Below are positions 25,701 to 34,054 of a stretch of 51,153 bases of DNA, in pieces; the stretch's first letter is position 1, and each line of letters starts with the position of its first letter. A program made the translations under genes and the position numbers. The notes beneath the pieces are model-generated. The model saw only the letters and a program-made list of their open reading frames with translations, searched no databases and was not told where the DNA came from. Source of the stretch: Lawsonibacter sp. (lineage in GTDB: Bacteria; Bacillota; Clostridia; Oscillospirales; Oscillospiraceae); NCBI GenBank assembly GCA_022796195.1, contig JAAWIE010000008.1:1-51153 (forward strand), in the 5' to 3' direction.

Positions 25701-27980
25701 CGCCGTCGCATTGGTCTGCCCCCGCGCGATGGCGTTCATTCCGCTTGACACCTGAAGCTTGGCGTAGTCGCTGTCCAGCTTAGCTCTTCTGCCGCCGTCC
25801 TCATTGCTGTCGGGGTTATTGGGGTCGGGCTTGGGGTAGTCCTCACCGGAGGTCACCACGGCCCAGAAAATCGTACCGTTTTCGTTCAGCGCAGCGGACA
25901 TAGGCACGGCATTCGCCTGCGGCTGGCCGCTCACATGGGGGTGGGTCACGAACTCGGGCGGGGTCATATCCACGGTGGTGAACTGCACCGCAACCACGGC
26001 GGAACTGTTCACGCCGTTGGCGTCCACCAGCCAGAAGTAGGCGGTGTAATCCTTCAGCTCCTCCAGCCGGCTGCTGAGGTTGATAACCCGTTCGGTGTTT
26101 TTCACCACATCCACCACGCCGTAGCCCAAATTGCCGATCACGGAGGCGGCCTTCAGTTCGGCGGGCGTGGGAGCCTGGGCATTCCGGGGCAGAACCGCAT
26201 AGTACATCTTGCAGCTCTTGGTGGGCATAACCACGGCCTGGGCCATCGTATCGGTAACCAGGGACATATAGGGGTAGCCCTGGGCGAAAGCGGGCACGGT
26301 GCTGTCCGGAGTTGTAAAGGAGATAACCTTCACAGGGCTGCGCCGGCTCTGAGAATCCACCAGCACAGCGGACAAGTAGTAGTTGCCGCCGGTGGTCAGG
26401 CCCGTAACCTGGGCGGTGACCTCCGTATTGGCAGAGGGCGTCGCCACCGAGCCGCCGGTAACCGCCAGCGAACCATAGGAGGGCGGCTTAATCAGAGCCT
26501 CCGCATCGATGGAGCCATCGGTAATACTGCTGACGCCCCAATAGATGGTACCCTTCTTATTGCCGGCAAACAGACCCTGGAAGCCGGTGGGTGCCACATC
26601 GCTGGCGACGGGATAGCCGGAGAGGATGTGGGGTTCCTTGGAAATCTCGTCGGCTGCGGCGCTGTCAATCACCTCGCCGCCCACGTTGGCATTCAGGCCA
26701 GGACGAATATAGATATCGTCGGGGAGCATCGTCACCGTAGAACCGGCGGCATTGATGTTCAGCTTTTTAATGTCCCCCTGTCCGGTCACGTTGGTAGCTA
26801 CATCCAGATTCAATTCCTTGACCTCGGTGTTCCGGTCCAGCTGAACTCCGGAGTTAACCGCCGCTTCGTCCACAGTGAGCTTCTGTACCGTCCCTTTGGC
26901 CACCAGCACAGTAGAACCGGGGGTCTTGTTGACCACATTCTTAATCCGGCCGGCCAAGTCCAGACGGACACCGCCGCTTCCCTCCAGAGAAATGTTCATC
27001 AGACCCTTGTCATCGGTGTTGTTATCCTCCAGGTAGGCAGAGGTGCGGACAATGGTGTTGGCGATTTCCGTGATACCGTCCGCCCGGACGGTGACGGTCT
27101 TATTCCGCATGTTGTCCACCAGCATCTCCTGGGCTTCCACGTTGCGCATGACCACGCTGGCATCGCCGCTTTCGCTTTCGCCGGAACTGCTGACGATAAT
27201 CCGCCCCAATACCTTCACGTTCTCCAGTTTTACGCCGCCCAGGCCCACGCCGCCGGAGATGAAGAGGTCTCCGCTGATGGTGGTATCCCGCAGGGTGACG
27301 TCGGGGGAGGTGATGGTCACATTGCCAAAGACTCCGCCCAGGGAGTAAGTACCGCTCCGGTTGAGGGGCTGGCCCACGCACTGCGTCACCAGGGCGGCCA
27401 TCTGTCCCTTAGAGATTGCGTCCTGAGGACCAAATGTATTATCGGGGTAGCCGGAGACGATGTAATTATCCACAGCGGTCTTTACCAGACCGCGGGCCCA
27501 GCTGCTCACGTCGCGTCCGTCACTGAAGGCCAGACTCTCGCCTGGGGTCTCTTTCATCATCATGTTGCGCCCCAGGATGCACACCGCCATCTCTCGGGTC
27601 AGCTGTTCATTTGGGGAGGCCGTTGTGTCAGAGGTGCCCGCCATATAACCGGCGGTGTAGGCGATACAAATATCGTCATAGAACCAATCGGTTACAGCCA
27701 CATCGGTAAAGGGAATAGGTCCCGTCTCGGTATAGCCGTAGGCACGGTTGATAATGGCCGCGAAATCGGCCCGGGTGACAGGCGCGTCCGGGTTTCCGGT
27801 CTGGTCGGCGCGCATCACACCCCAATCCACCAGCTGGTCCAGATAGGTGTCCGCCCAGTGGGCGGCGGAGGCGCGGGGGGTCAGGACAGGCGCCATCCCC
27901 AGCAGCATGACAGCACACAGCAGCAGGGAAAGCGCCCGCTCCTTCCAGGTATAGATTTGGGTTCCGGTTCTGCGAGACAT
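22719..27980 (-). CDS. Giant SLH-domain surface protein with beta-helix and Fn3-like region
   Basis: This 1,753-residue exported protein starts MSRRTGTQIYTWKERALSLL and has a signal peptide ending about residue 38 (PRASA). Three SLH domains follow (about 39-200; TRADFAAIINRAYG, TREMAVCILGRNM, SKGQMAALVTQCVG). A stretch of short beta-strand turns comes next (GDLFISGGVGLGGVKLENVKVLG, about 215-420), typical of a parallel beta-helix. The remainder is a series of Fn3/Big-like beta domains (for example LTTGGNYYLSAVLVDSQ and LQPETAYDLYYLAQDTAG). The part encoded at about 22720-25560 (residues about 807-1753) is clearly AT-richer than the rest. The start has GAAGGAG 8 bases upstream. A surface attachment or matrix role is likely; ligands are unknown. 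Confidence 0.83.
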   Translation of the reverse strand: MSRRTGTQIYTWKERALSLLLCAVMLLGMAPVLTPRASAAHWADTYLDQLVDWGVMRADQTGNPDAPVTRADFAAIINRAYGYTETGPIPFTDVAVTDWFYDDICIAYTAGYMAGTSDTTASPNEQLTREMAVCILGRNMMMKETPGESLAFSDGRDVSSWARGLVKTAVDNYIVSGYPDNTFGPQDAISKGQMAALVTQCVGQPLNRSGTYSLGGVFGNVTITSPDVTLRDTTISGDLFISGGVGLGGVKLENVKVLGRIIVSSSGESESGDASVVMRNVEAQEMLVDNMRNKTVTVRADGITEIANTIVRTSAYLEDNNTDDKGLMNISLEGSGGVRLDLAGRIKNVVNKTPGSTVLVAKGTVQKLTVDEAAVNSGVQLDRNTEVKELNLDVATNVTGQGDIKKLNINAAGSTVTMLPDDIYIRPGLNANVGGEVIDSAAADEISKEPHILSGYPVASDVAPTGFQGLFAGNKKGTIYWGVSSITDGSIDAEALIKPPSYGSLAVTGGSVATPSANTEVTAQVTGLTTGGNYYLSAVLVDSQSRRSPVKVISFTTPDSTVPAFAQGYPYMSLVTDTMAQAVVMPTKSCKMYYAVLPRNAQAPTPAELKAASVIGNLGYGVVDVVKNTERVINLSSRLEELKDYTAYFWLVDANGVNSSAVVAVQFTTVDMTPPEFVTHPHVSGQPQANAVPMSAALNENGTIFWAVVTSGEDYPKPDPNNPDSNEDGGRRAKLDSDYAKLQVSSGMNAIARGQTNATADTPVTFNVTGLQPETAYDLYYLAQDTAGNYTITVYKLQGGIHTLDMSGPIVTQRFTRFSGADDSLDPINDTDVILEFNELVCPESALGMDFLTMYKDTIDPDKGEPERAEALKNFVEALKDSIILEEKLVGTDWRPVKIKGDSGVLENEWVVDYEQVRVTNEEGKMQVIFPGTAGLKPGQKEAIRLGSGSTYHFKVQNLTDNSTNRNKITPAIVVETDPRTEAAGHKVPQFTVVFAQLNMAQFDLVSTEWPDRISDVVPDPTNNVYKYSVDYSFRVIPDATHTVQKGMGYDLILWTDTTLEYDLYYRVVDSRGEKLTGEATLDQANKPTDAYGLPNMFKYGRPDDNGWVYLGNSGRIYTSDGNLFGKSLQNYFCDCNKEFPDINLLDDSGNIYYEFVISINRIGNSSTGNNPATWSGDVNFYVNAGAGTSSGLADVTGDKNVNILERAWTTQVERGLGRGGIASIGVPDVPAESDPKRLHMPKNYVDSLQPSFAEHYPAFEPASNKVTVQLALDRPGTVKYAIAAASQGEEEDPDESTWVPVVTTRIEVEGVTGGAFDIQPKYIPRNGDEWRTRPKVKVTLPDRGEINEPGEWVGSSKAIVGEIRNQGVALSNTEIEGLQSNRTYYAYFVILGSAGEPSEIFIYKFKTKPTERPKIELGASGSGMNMTITNMDAKLKYLLYLEDDLKNIYLTDADGNLQSKPWMSTPFKSVAKPDLPAAYANYTILDALRSVYTGGLSDPNTGYSVFDLYASVEAKTLLVDWLTANGIQPGMDVLPGTDPQSAQQGEHDMREDVTQLGGTNAKPGARYYMLTMARGSETSGMEPVETIYSFRAQALVITDREPPRLIEASGNVYIDEADKKLTGGSVTLIFDKQLYRQDGTDYKLIQSGLEFFGTPALPDGIKSATVSQGAEATTVTLTLGASTTGGLYAVVPAGTLYNSGGSPAPQSLRIELVKRQVGTMPDGTTPLYKHYLEVQWGVRDEAGSLWYEKEAN

Positions 27981-28013
27981 AGCGGTTCTCCTTTCTTCTT
28001 TGGGGCATTGCAC

Positions 28014-28034
28014 GGCCCGGGACATGCCCGGGCC
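28014..28034 (-). promoter_or_regulatory. Hairpin upstream of the giant SLH gene
   Basis: A perfect 8-bp GC stem (GGCCCGGG, 5-base loop, CCCGGGCC) lies between the PilZ gene stop and the SLH ribosome site, with no T tract. It resembles the hairpin before the second SLH gene. Confidence 0.45.
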
Positions 28035-28045
28035 TGCCGGTTCGG

Positions 28046-28630
28046 TTATACGACGCTGTCGATCTGAATGCTGAACACCGCCTTACGGATCAGCGCCTCT
28101 TCATCTTGGATCAGGTCCACAAACTTGGATGCGTACAGGGGATGCGCCTTGTCCTCCCCCGTCATATCGCGGATGACCTGGGCTTTGACCACCAGCGGGG
28201 AATCGGTCACGGGCAGAACAATCTCCACAATCTCCCTCGGCTCCAGCGCGACGCCGGGGTAGAACGCCAAACCGCCGCAGCTCAAGTCCTTGGCTTTCAA
28301 GGCCCGCTGGCCCTTCCACCGCCCGCTGACCGGGTACATGATACTCTCGAAGTCGGTAAGGATGCGCAGATTTTCCCGGGCATCGGCCCCCAGAGCTCCG
28401 GTGGGCTGGACGACAATTTTGTCCTCCCGCTGGCGAATGATGACGCCCACCCGGTTGGGGGTTCCGTCGTCCATACCGATGAGCTGGAGCTCACGGTGGG
28501 CGGCGACCGTCTCTTCCTTGCCGCTAAGAATCCGGAGCTGGAGTACCTCGGAGTTGGTGGGAGACTCCAAAATCCCGTTGGCCAAGGGCGTACCCTTGCT
28601 GTCCAAAATCAGATAGAGATGTTCATCCAT
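28046..28630 (-). CDS. PilZ-domain cyclic-di-GMP-binding protein
   Basis: This 194-residue soluble protein has an N-terminal YcgR-N-like beta domain (about 1-90) and a C-terminal PilZ domain (about 100-190). The PilZ signature is present in modified form: a basic stretch RWKGQRALKAK precedes the DLSCGGLAF motif (the usual D/NxSxxG), and KFVDLIQDEEALIRKAVF closes the domain. Proteins of this shape act as cyclic-di-GMP brakes on flagella or control exopolysaccharide. The exact RxxxR spacing is not perfect, so binding needs testing. Its ATG directly follows the upstream stop and has AAAGGAG 8 bases upstream. The position between FliK/FlhB-like genes and SLH genes suggests control of motility or surface export. 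Confidence 0.82.
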   Translation of the reverse strand: MDEHLYLILDSKGTPLANGILESPTNSEVLQLRILSGKEETVAAHRELQLIGMDDGTPNRVGVIIRQREDKIVVQPTGALGADARENLRILTDFESIMYPVSGRWKGQRALKAKDLSCGGLAFYPGVALEPREIVEIVLPVTDSPLVVKAQVIRDMTGEDKAHPLYASKFVDLIQDEEALIRKAVFSIQIDSVV

Positions 28631-28990
28631 TTAAGTTTCTCCTTTCTCTGCCGCAGAAGCCGGCTGGGCCGCCTCCTTGGCCTGCGCCGCCAGGGCCTGC
28701 CGTTCCCGTTTGGCCTTGTCTGGGTCGTTGGGGTCAAAATTTAAAAAGTAGACGTAAATTTCTACAATGGCCTGATACAGTGCGTCGGGAATCTCCTGGC
28801 CCAGGGCCAGCTGGGACAGCATGGTGGCCAGGGAATTGTCCTCATAGACAGGCACGCCGCTCTCAGCGGCCACCTCAACCATCCGCTCGGCCAGAAAGCC
28901 CATTCCGGAGGCCACCACCACCGGCGCGCCCTCCCCTTCGTAGCGCAGGGCCACCGCCCGATTGGTGGCACGGTTATCATATCTTGACAT
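28631..28990 (-). CDS. Stand-alone FlhB C-terminal-like protein (YlqH type)
   Basis: This 119-residue protein is homologous to the cytoplasmic domain of FlhB/YscU export-gate switch proteins. Diagnostic segments are AVALRYEGEGAPVVVASGMG, FLAERMVEVAAESGVPVYED, SLATMLSQLALGQEIPDALY and QAIVEIYVYFLNF. The NPTH autocleavage site is absent: the protein starts MSRYDNRATNRAVAL at the point that would follow cleavage. There is no membrane part. B. subtilis YlqH is a comparable stand-alone protein. It overlaps the FliK-like gene by 14 bases and abuts the PilZ gene, so the three are one translational unit. The C-terminal 35 residues are an Ala/Lys-rich tail. Confidence 0.85.
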   Translation of the reverse strand: MSRYDNRATNRAVALRYEGEGAPVVVASGMGFLAERMVEVAAESGVPVYEDNSLATMLSQLALGQEIPDALYQAIVEIYVYFLNFDPNDPDKAKRERQALAAQAKEAAQPASAAEKGET

Positions 28991-30416
28991 TGATACTGTT
29001 CTCCCCCTCAAAGATCCGGGGGAATACCCCGGAGATGGTCAGCGGCCGGTCCATCTTCTGAACCTGCACCGCTCCGGCGGTCAAGCCGTTGTCAGTGATA
29101 ATGCGGGCCAGCTCCCCCTGGACCAGCTGGGAGAAGGGCGCCACCTTTTCGGGACAGAAAATCTGAACATCCACCCGGTCCTGATAGCTGGTGAGCACCA
29201 TATCAAAAAAGCCCAGACCTTGAATGTCAATTTTGAAGAGGAAGCGCAGGGTATTGTCCCGGTCGCCCCTGCCCCGCTTCATGTTTTCCTCGGCATCCGG
29301 GTCCACCCACATCTCCGAAAAAGCCATCTTTCCATCCCACTCCATGGGCAGAAGGATATGGTTCAGCGGCATATGGACACTTTCATTCACCAGAAAGGCG
29401 GAAACGATGTTCCGAAACGCCTCCTGCACCTCGCTGGCCGCGCCGCTGCGCAGGGCGCTGTGGGCGGCTTTGGTCAGCTGGGCGGCAAACTGGTCCCCCT
29501 CGGAGGCTTTGGCAAAGCTGGTGCTGTTGAGCAGGCGCAGGAGCCCCTCGTCGGACAGCCCCCCCAGCTTGGCCCGCAGGCCGGGGCTGCCGTTGAGCTG
29601 GTGGAAGGCTTGCAGCAAGCTCTCCTCACTGCCGTTTTCGTAGCGGGAGATATCCAGCGCCAGCATGGAAATCAACGTCCGGGACAGGCCCATATCGTTG
29701 GTCTTGCTGGTGTAGGCCGAAAGGAAGGGGAGAATGGTGCCCTGGAGCAGTTTCAACGCCCCTTGCCGGTCCCCGGCATTCAGCTTTTCTTCCAGCTGAG
29801 CCACCATAGGCAGCAGCTGGCTGCCGTAGCTGGCTGGGATGGCCCGGGTCAGCCGGGTCAGACCCCGGATCAGGTTGCCCTGTATGTGGCTGGTGGAAGA
29901 ATAGTCGCTGTACTTTTTCAAAAATTGCAGGATACTGCTGCGCACCGACTCGGAACCGCCGGAGGAATACGCCTCACGCAAAACGTTGAACAGCGCTCCG
30001 CTGAAGCGGTTGCCGTTGGCCAGCTGAGAAGCGAGGAATTTACTCAGCTGGCCCTCGTCCATTTTGAGCATGTTGAGCAGAGCGCCCATCTCTGCGGCAA
30101 GGCCCTCCTCAATGCCGGAGGAAACCACTGTCCCCTCGTAGAACGACAACAAGGTAGCCAAGCTCTGGCTCATCCCCGGCGTGTTCATCAGCCGCTGGAG
30201 GAAGGAGGCAAAGTTGGAATCGTAGCGCAGGGCTTGATTGCCCCCTGCGGCGTCCCCGGTGTCCTGCTGCTCCGTCCGGTTGTCCGGCCGGCCCACCCGG
30301 GTGGGGTCGGGAGCGTTCTGTATTCGGGGGTCGTTGGGGGTGATCTGCATGTTCCGGTTTACATTATTATTGTCATGACCCGGCACCGGGTTGGTCACAC
30401 CAAGCAAGTCTGGCAT
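28977..30416 (-). CDS. FliK/YlqG-like protein with Flg_hook-type C-terminus
   Basis: The 479-residue protein starts with a hydrophilic Asn/Pro/Asp-rich segment (about 1-70). A long helical middle follows (about 80-370). The C-terminal domain (about 385-465) reads LRFLFKIDIQGLGFFDMVL, then VQIFCPEKVAPFSQ and ARIITDNGLTAGAVQV. That pattern resembles the hook-length-control C-terminal domain (Flg_hook) of FliK, the partner of FlhB-C. The pairing with a stand-alone FlhB-C homologue in the next gene supports the call and recalls B. subtilis ylqG-ylqH. The start ATG has GGAGTG 6 bases upstream. Whether it acts on the flagellum or another substrate is not known. Confidence 0.65.
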   Translation of the reverse strand: MPDLLGVTNPVPGHDNNNVNRNMQITPNDPRIQNAPDPTRVGRPDNRTEQQDTGDAAGGNQALRYDSNFASFLQRLMNTPGMSQSLATLLSFYEGTVVSSGIEEGLAAEMGALLNMLKMDEGQLSKFLASQLANGNRFSGALFNVLREAYSSGGSESVRSSILQFLKKYSDYSSTSHIQGNLIRGLTRLTRAIPASYGSQLLPMVAQLEEKLNAGDRQGALKLLQGTILPFLSAYTSKTNDMGLSRTLISMLALDISRYENGSEESLLQAFHQLNGSPGLRAKLGGLSDEGLLRLLNSTSFAKASEGDQFAAQLTKAAHSALRSGAASEVQEAFRNIVSAFLVNESVHMPLNHILLPMEWDGKMAFSEMWVDPDAEENMKRGRGDRDNTLRFLFKIDIQGLGFFDMVLTSYQDRVDVQIFCPEKVAPFSQLVQGELARIITDNGLTAGAVQVQKMDRPLTISGVFPRIFEGENSINVKI

Positions 30417-30469
30417 TGGCGGCACTCCAATCAATTTAAAAGTTCGCGGGAATTTTTTTTGGGAAATCT

Positions 30470-30508
30470 TAATTTTCCAATTGACACTGCCGATATAACG
30501 AGTATGAT
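30470..30508 (+). promoter_or_regulatory. Overlapping sigma-28-like and sigma-A promoters of the che operon
   Basis: A sigma-28/sigma-D-like pair (TAAT, 15 bases, GCCGATAT) overlaps a sigma-A-like pair (TTGACA, 16 bases, TATGAT). Both face cheA, about 75-90 bases upstream of its start. The dual arrangement would place chemotaxis under the motility sigma factor with basal housekeeping expression. Confidence 0.6.
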
Positions 30509-30582
30509 TAGATACAGGCGGGGGAACTATGCCTATCCGGCAGGAACCACCGCCCAGCAAATGAGAAAAGGTGGCGTTTTAT

Positions 30583-32700
30583 ATGGGCAGCGGCAACGAC
30601 AGTATCCTGGACATGTATCTTTACGAGACCAACACCCTGCTGGAACAGCTGGATGGCATCCTGCTGGCAGCGGAGGCAGCGGATACATTCTCTGAAGACA
30701 GCGTTAACGAAATTTTCCGGATCATGCACACAATCAAGGGTTCCTCCGCTATGATGGAGTTCAGCTCGCTGATGACGGTGGCGCACAGGATCGAGGATCT
30801 GTTCTTCCTGATTCGGGAGAAGACCATGGAGGTCGTACCGGAACAGACCCGTCCGGAACTGTTCGATATGCTGTTCCAGGCAGTGGACTTTTTCCGCGGG
30901 GAGATCGAGAAGGTTGAGAGCGACGAACCACTCTCTCAGTCTATCGACCACATCGTCAGCAAAATTAATAGCTTGATTGATAAAATTCAGGGCACCGCCG
31001 CCGCTCCCGACGCAGGAGAGGCCGCCGGGGCCGAGAACAGTCCCGCCCCGTCCGGGGCGGCCCCCGAGGCTGGAGTGGAGGCGGCCAATCCCGATTACCT
31101 CTTTGGCGTGCATGTCTACTTCGACGAGGGCAGCGGCATGGAAAACCTGCGCGCCTTCATGCTGGTCAACAACGTGAAAGACTACAGCAGCGATTTCCTC
31201 TACTTCCCGGAAAATGTGGAAAATGATCCCTCTACCTCCGATCGTATCGCCGACCAGGGCTTTATGCTGTGGTTCCGCACGGCGGATGAGCGTGACCGCG
31301 CCCTTCACGCCATGGACGGCGTCGGCGCCATTCGGCAGTATCAGCCCATGGACGCGGCCAAACCCGCCGTCCATCCGGAACACGTGGAGCAGGTGCATAA
31401 GGACGAAGCCGCACCCAAGGCCGGCGCCGCACCCGCCCCCAAAACCGACGCCGCGCCTCCCGCCAAGACGGCCGGCACCAACGCCGGACCCGGCGCGGGC
31501 GGACAGCAGCACGCCAAAGAGAGCCTGATCAGCGTGAACCTGTCCAAGCTGGACCAGCTGATGGCGGTGGTCAGCGAAATCGTCATTACCGAATCTATGG
31601 TCACATCCTCCCCCGACCTGAAGGGCCTGCGGCTGGATAACTTTACCAAATCCGCCCGTGACCTGCGCAAACTGACCGACGACCTTCAGGACGTATCCAT
31701 GTCCCTGCGCATGGTGCCTGTGTCCGGTACCTTCCAGAAGATGAACCGCATTGTGCGGGATATGAGCAAAAAGCTGGGCAAACGGGCCAAGCTCACCCTG
31801 ATCGGCGAGGACACCGAGGTAGATAAAACCATTGTGGACTCCATCAGCGACCCCATCATGCACATCGTCCGCAACTCCATGGACCACGGTCTGGAGGAGC
31901 ACGAGGCTGACCGCGTCGCCGCTGGCAAGGACCCGGTGGGAGAGGTTATCCTCTCCGCCCGGCACACCGGCAGCGAGGTCATCATCGAAATCAAGGACGA
32001 CGGCCAGGGCGTTGACACCCAGGTGGTTTTGAACAAAGCCATCCGCCAGGGCCTGGCCGCCCCCGACCATGAGTACAGCCAGAAGGAAATCCTCAACTTC
32101 CTGATGATGCCCGGCTTCTCCACCAACACCGAGGTCACGGAGTTCTCCGGGCGCGGCGTGGGCATGGACGTGGTAAAGAAAAACGTAGCCGATGTGGGCG
32201 GCATTGTCTCCATTTCCAGCGAGTGGGGCAAGGGCATGACCACGACCCTGAAAATCCCCCTGACTATGGCCATCATGGACGGTATGGAGGTCTCCGTGGG
32301 CGACTCCATGTTTACCATCCCCATCAACAGCATTCAGTCCTCTCTGAAGGTCGCCGCCGGGGATGTGATTCACGACCCCGCCCAGGGCGAGATGGTCAAG
32401 ATCCGCGACAACTTCTATCCCATCATCCGGGCCAAAGAGCTGTTCTGCATGGAACAGGGCTGCGACAACATTGAAGACGGCATCCTCATGTGGGTAGAGG
32501 CCGGCGAACACTCCTACTGCCTGTTTGTCGATGAACTGATCGGTGAGCATCAGATCGTAGTCAAGCCCCTGCCCAACTACATCAACAGTTTCGGCGTGAA
32601 AAACTTCGGCATCAACGGATGCAGCATTCTGGGCGATGGCAGCATCAGTATCATTCTGGATGTGGTCAACGTCTATACCGCCGCCCACAACGCCTATTGA
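30583..32700 (+). CDS. cheA: Chemotaxis histidine kinase CheA
   Basis: CheA is the kinase of the chemoreceptor array. The 705-residue protein contains a P1 HPt domain with the phosphorylated His in MHTIKGSSAM (His 49), a P2 domain (about 155-255), an Ala/Pro linker and the P3 dimerisation helices. The P4 ATPase has an N box (HIVRNSMDHGLE), G1 (DDGQGVD) and G2 (GRGVGMDVVKKN), and the P5 CheW-like domain ends the protein. The ATG at 30583 has AAAAGGTGG 8 bases upstream. It is the first gene of cheA-cheW-cheR-cheB and is transcribed divergently from the FliK-like operon. The response regulator CheY is not encoded in the window. Confidence 0.96.
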   Translation: MGSGNDSILDMYLYETNTLLEQLDGILLAAEAADTFSEDSVNEIFRIMHTIKGSSAMMEFSSLMTVAHRIEDLFFLIREKTMEVVPEQTRPELFDMLFQAVDFFRGEIEKVESDEPLSQSIDHIVSKINSLIDKIQGTAAAPDAGEAAGAENSPAPSGAAPEAGVEAANPDYLFGVHVYFDEGSGMENLRAFMLVNNVKDYSSDFLYFPENVENDPSTSDRIADQGFMLWFRTADERDRALHAMDGVGAIRQYQPMDAAKPAVHPEHVEQVHKDEAAPKAGAAPAPKTDAAPPAKTAGTNAGPGAGGQQHAKESLISVNLSKLDQLMAVVSEIVITESMVTSSPDLKGLRLDNFTKSARDLRKLTDDLQDVSMSLRMVPVSGTFQKMNRIVRDMSKKLGKRAKLTLIGEDTEVDKTIVDSISDPIMHIVRNSMDHGLEEHEADRVAAGKDPVGEVILSARHTGSEVIIEIKDDGQGVDTQVVLNKAIRQGLAAPDHEYSQKEILNFLMMPGFSTNTEVTEFSGRGVGMDVVKKNVADVGGIVSISSEWGKGMTTTLKIPLTMAIMDGMEVSVGDSMFTIPINSIQSSLKVAAGDVIHDPAQGEMVKIRDNFYPIIRAKELFCMEQGCDNIEDGILMWVEAGEHSYCLFVDELIGEHQIVVKPLPNYINSFGVKNFGINGCSILGDGSISIILDVVNVYTAAHNAY

Positions 32701-32729
32701 GTCAGGTCATAAAGAAGGGAGCACTTAAT

Positions 32730-33212
32730 ATGACGCAAACCGATGAAATGTTATTCGCCACAGAGGCACAGCAAATACAGCAGCGCGCCGACCAGTCCGT
32801 CGAGATTGCTACTGAAAAATATTTGATTTTCTCTTCCGACAACCTGATGTACGGCATCAAGGCTGAACAGGTAAAGGATATTATTACCGACTACGCGATC
32901 ACCGGCATCCCCCAGGTCCCCAACTATGTCCGGGGCGTGATTAACCTGCGCGGGCAGATTATCCCCATGCTGGATATCCGCCTGCGCCTGGGCAAGGCGC
33001 CTCAGGACAACTTCTGCGGCATTGTTGTCGATGTAGACGGCAACATGGTCGGCATTTTGGTGGACATGGTGGAGCAGATGGTAGACGTGCCCCTGGGCGA
33101 TATTCTGCCCGTTCCCACCAACAGCGGTCAGGCTATGGTGTCCGGCATGTGTACTCTGCCTGACGGCAACACGATGCTGGAACTGGACTGCGGGCTTCTG
33201 CTTCACGACTAA
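32730..33212 (+). CDS. cheW: Chemotaxis coupling protein CheW
   Basis: CheW bridges chemoreceptors and CheA. This 160-residue protein is a single SH3-like CheW domain. It starts with a 30-residue polar tail, then YLIFSSDNLMYGI, and has the conserved core VPNYVRGVINLRGQIIPMLD, which carries the receptor/CheA contact Arg. The ATG has AAGGGAG 8 bases upstream and lies 29 bases after cheA. Confidence 0.94.
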   Translation: MTQTDEMLFATEAQQIQQRADQSVEIATEKYLIFSSDNLMYGIKAEQVKDIITDYAITGIPQVPNYVRGVINLRGQIIPMLDIRLRLGKAPQDNFCGIVVDVDGNMVGILVDMVEQMVDVPLGDILPVPTNSGQAMVSGMCTLPDGNTMLELDCGLLLHD

Positions 33213-33247
33213 TTCTGAAAACATCACCTTAAGGAGGGAGCTCTGAG

Positions 33248-34054
33248 ATGATACAGGCCATCTCGGATGAAGATTTCCGCAAACTAACCAACTTTATCAA
33301 ATCCCAATACGGCATTACCTTGCAGCAGAAGCGTCAGCTGGTCACCAGCCGCCTGTCCTCACTGCTGATGGAACAGGGATATAACAGCTTTTCTGAGTTT
33401 GTGGACCATTTTCTGAAAGAGAAGGACCCCCAGAAAATGGAGCAGGTCCTCAACCGTCTGACCACAAATTACACCTTTTTTATGCGGGAACCGGAGCATT
33501 TTGACTTTTTTACCAAGGTGATTCTGCCTCAGCTGGTGCAAAAGTATCAGCGCAAGAAGTCGATTGCGATTTGGAGCGCCGGCTGTTCCAGCGGCGAGGA
33601 GCCCTACAACCTCTCTATGTACATCAAGGATTTTCTTGGTATGCAGGCCAGCCAGTGGGACACCCGCATCCTTGCCACCGACATCTCCCAAAAGGCCCTG
33701 TCCGCCGCCAAAAAGGGGGTCTATGAGCTCCCCGATACAGTGCCCGAGGTTTGGCGCAAAAAGTACTTCAAAAAGTTGGAGGGCAGCCAATACGCGGTAT
33801 CTCCTGAGATACGCAACAATGTAATCTTTCAAACCTTCAATTTGATGGATCCCATCCGTTTCCGGACCAAATTTGATGTTATTTTCTGCCGGAACGTGAT
33901 GATTTATTTCGATCAGCCCACCAAAGACGCTTTGGTGCGCCGGTTTTACGAGGCGACGGTCCCCGGCGGCTATCTGATGATCAGTCACTCGGAAAACCTG
34001 AGCAAGGACGCTCCCTATACTACAGTAGCGCCCTCCACGTTCCAAAAGAAATGA
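33248..34054 (+). CDS. cheR: Chemoreceptor methyltransferase CheR
   Basis: CheR methylates glutamates of chemoreceptors with S-adenosylmethionine. The 268-residue protein has the N-terminal helical CheR_N domain with NYTFFMREPEHFDFF, and the SAM-binding motif AGCSSGEEPYNLSMY (about 111-125). FDVIFCRNVMIYFD follows (about 215-228). The C-terminus, ending with SENL and TVAPSTFQKK, lacks a long receptor-tether extension. The start has AAGGAGGGAG about 7 bases upstream. It sits between cheW and cheB in the operon. Confidence 0.94.
   Translation: MIQAISDEDFRKLTNFIKSQYGITLQQKRQLVTSRLSSLLMEQGYNSFSEFVDHFLKEKDPQKMEQVLNRLTTNYTFFMREPEHFDFFTKVILPQLVQKYQRKKSIAIWSAGCSSGEEPYNLSMYIKDFLGMQASQWDTRILATDISQKALSAAKKGVYELPDTVPEVWRKKYFKKLEGSQYAVSPEIRNNVIFQTFNLMDPIRFRTKFDVIFCRNVMIYFDQPTKDALVRRFYEATVPGGYLMISHSENLSKDAPYTTVAPSTFQKK

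Noticed and set aside
25935-28067. A 710-residue open frame on the plus strand opposite the giant SLH gene
   Set aside because: It lies antisense to a clear gene with signal peptide and SLH motifs. The composition is His/Gly-rich, as expected of antisense reading in GC-rich DNA, and it has no recognisable domain.
30508-32688. A 726-residue open frame on the minus strand opposite cheA
   Set aside because: cheA on the other strand has all five domains. The antisense frame is a His/Val/Gly-rich shadow. Similar long shadows opposite rqcH, uraA and argG were dismissed for the same reason.
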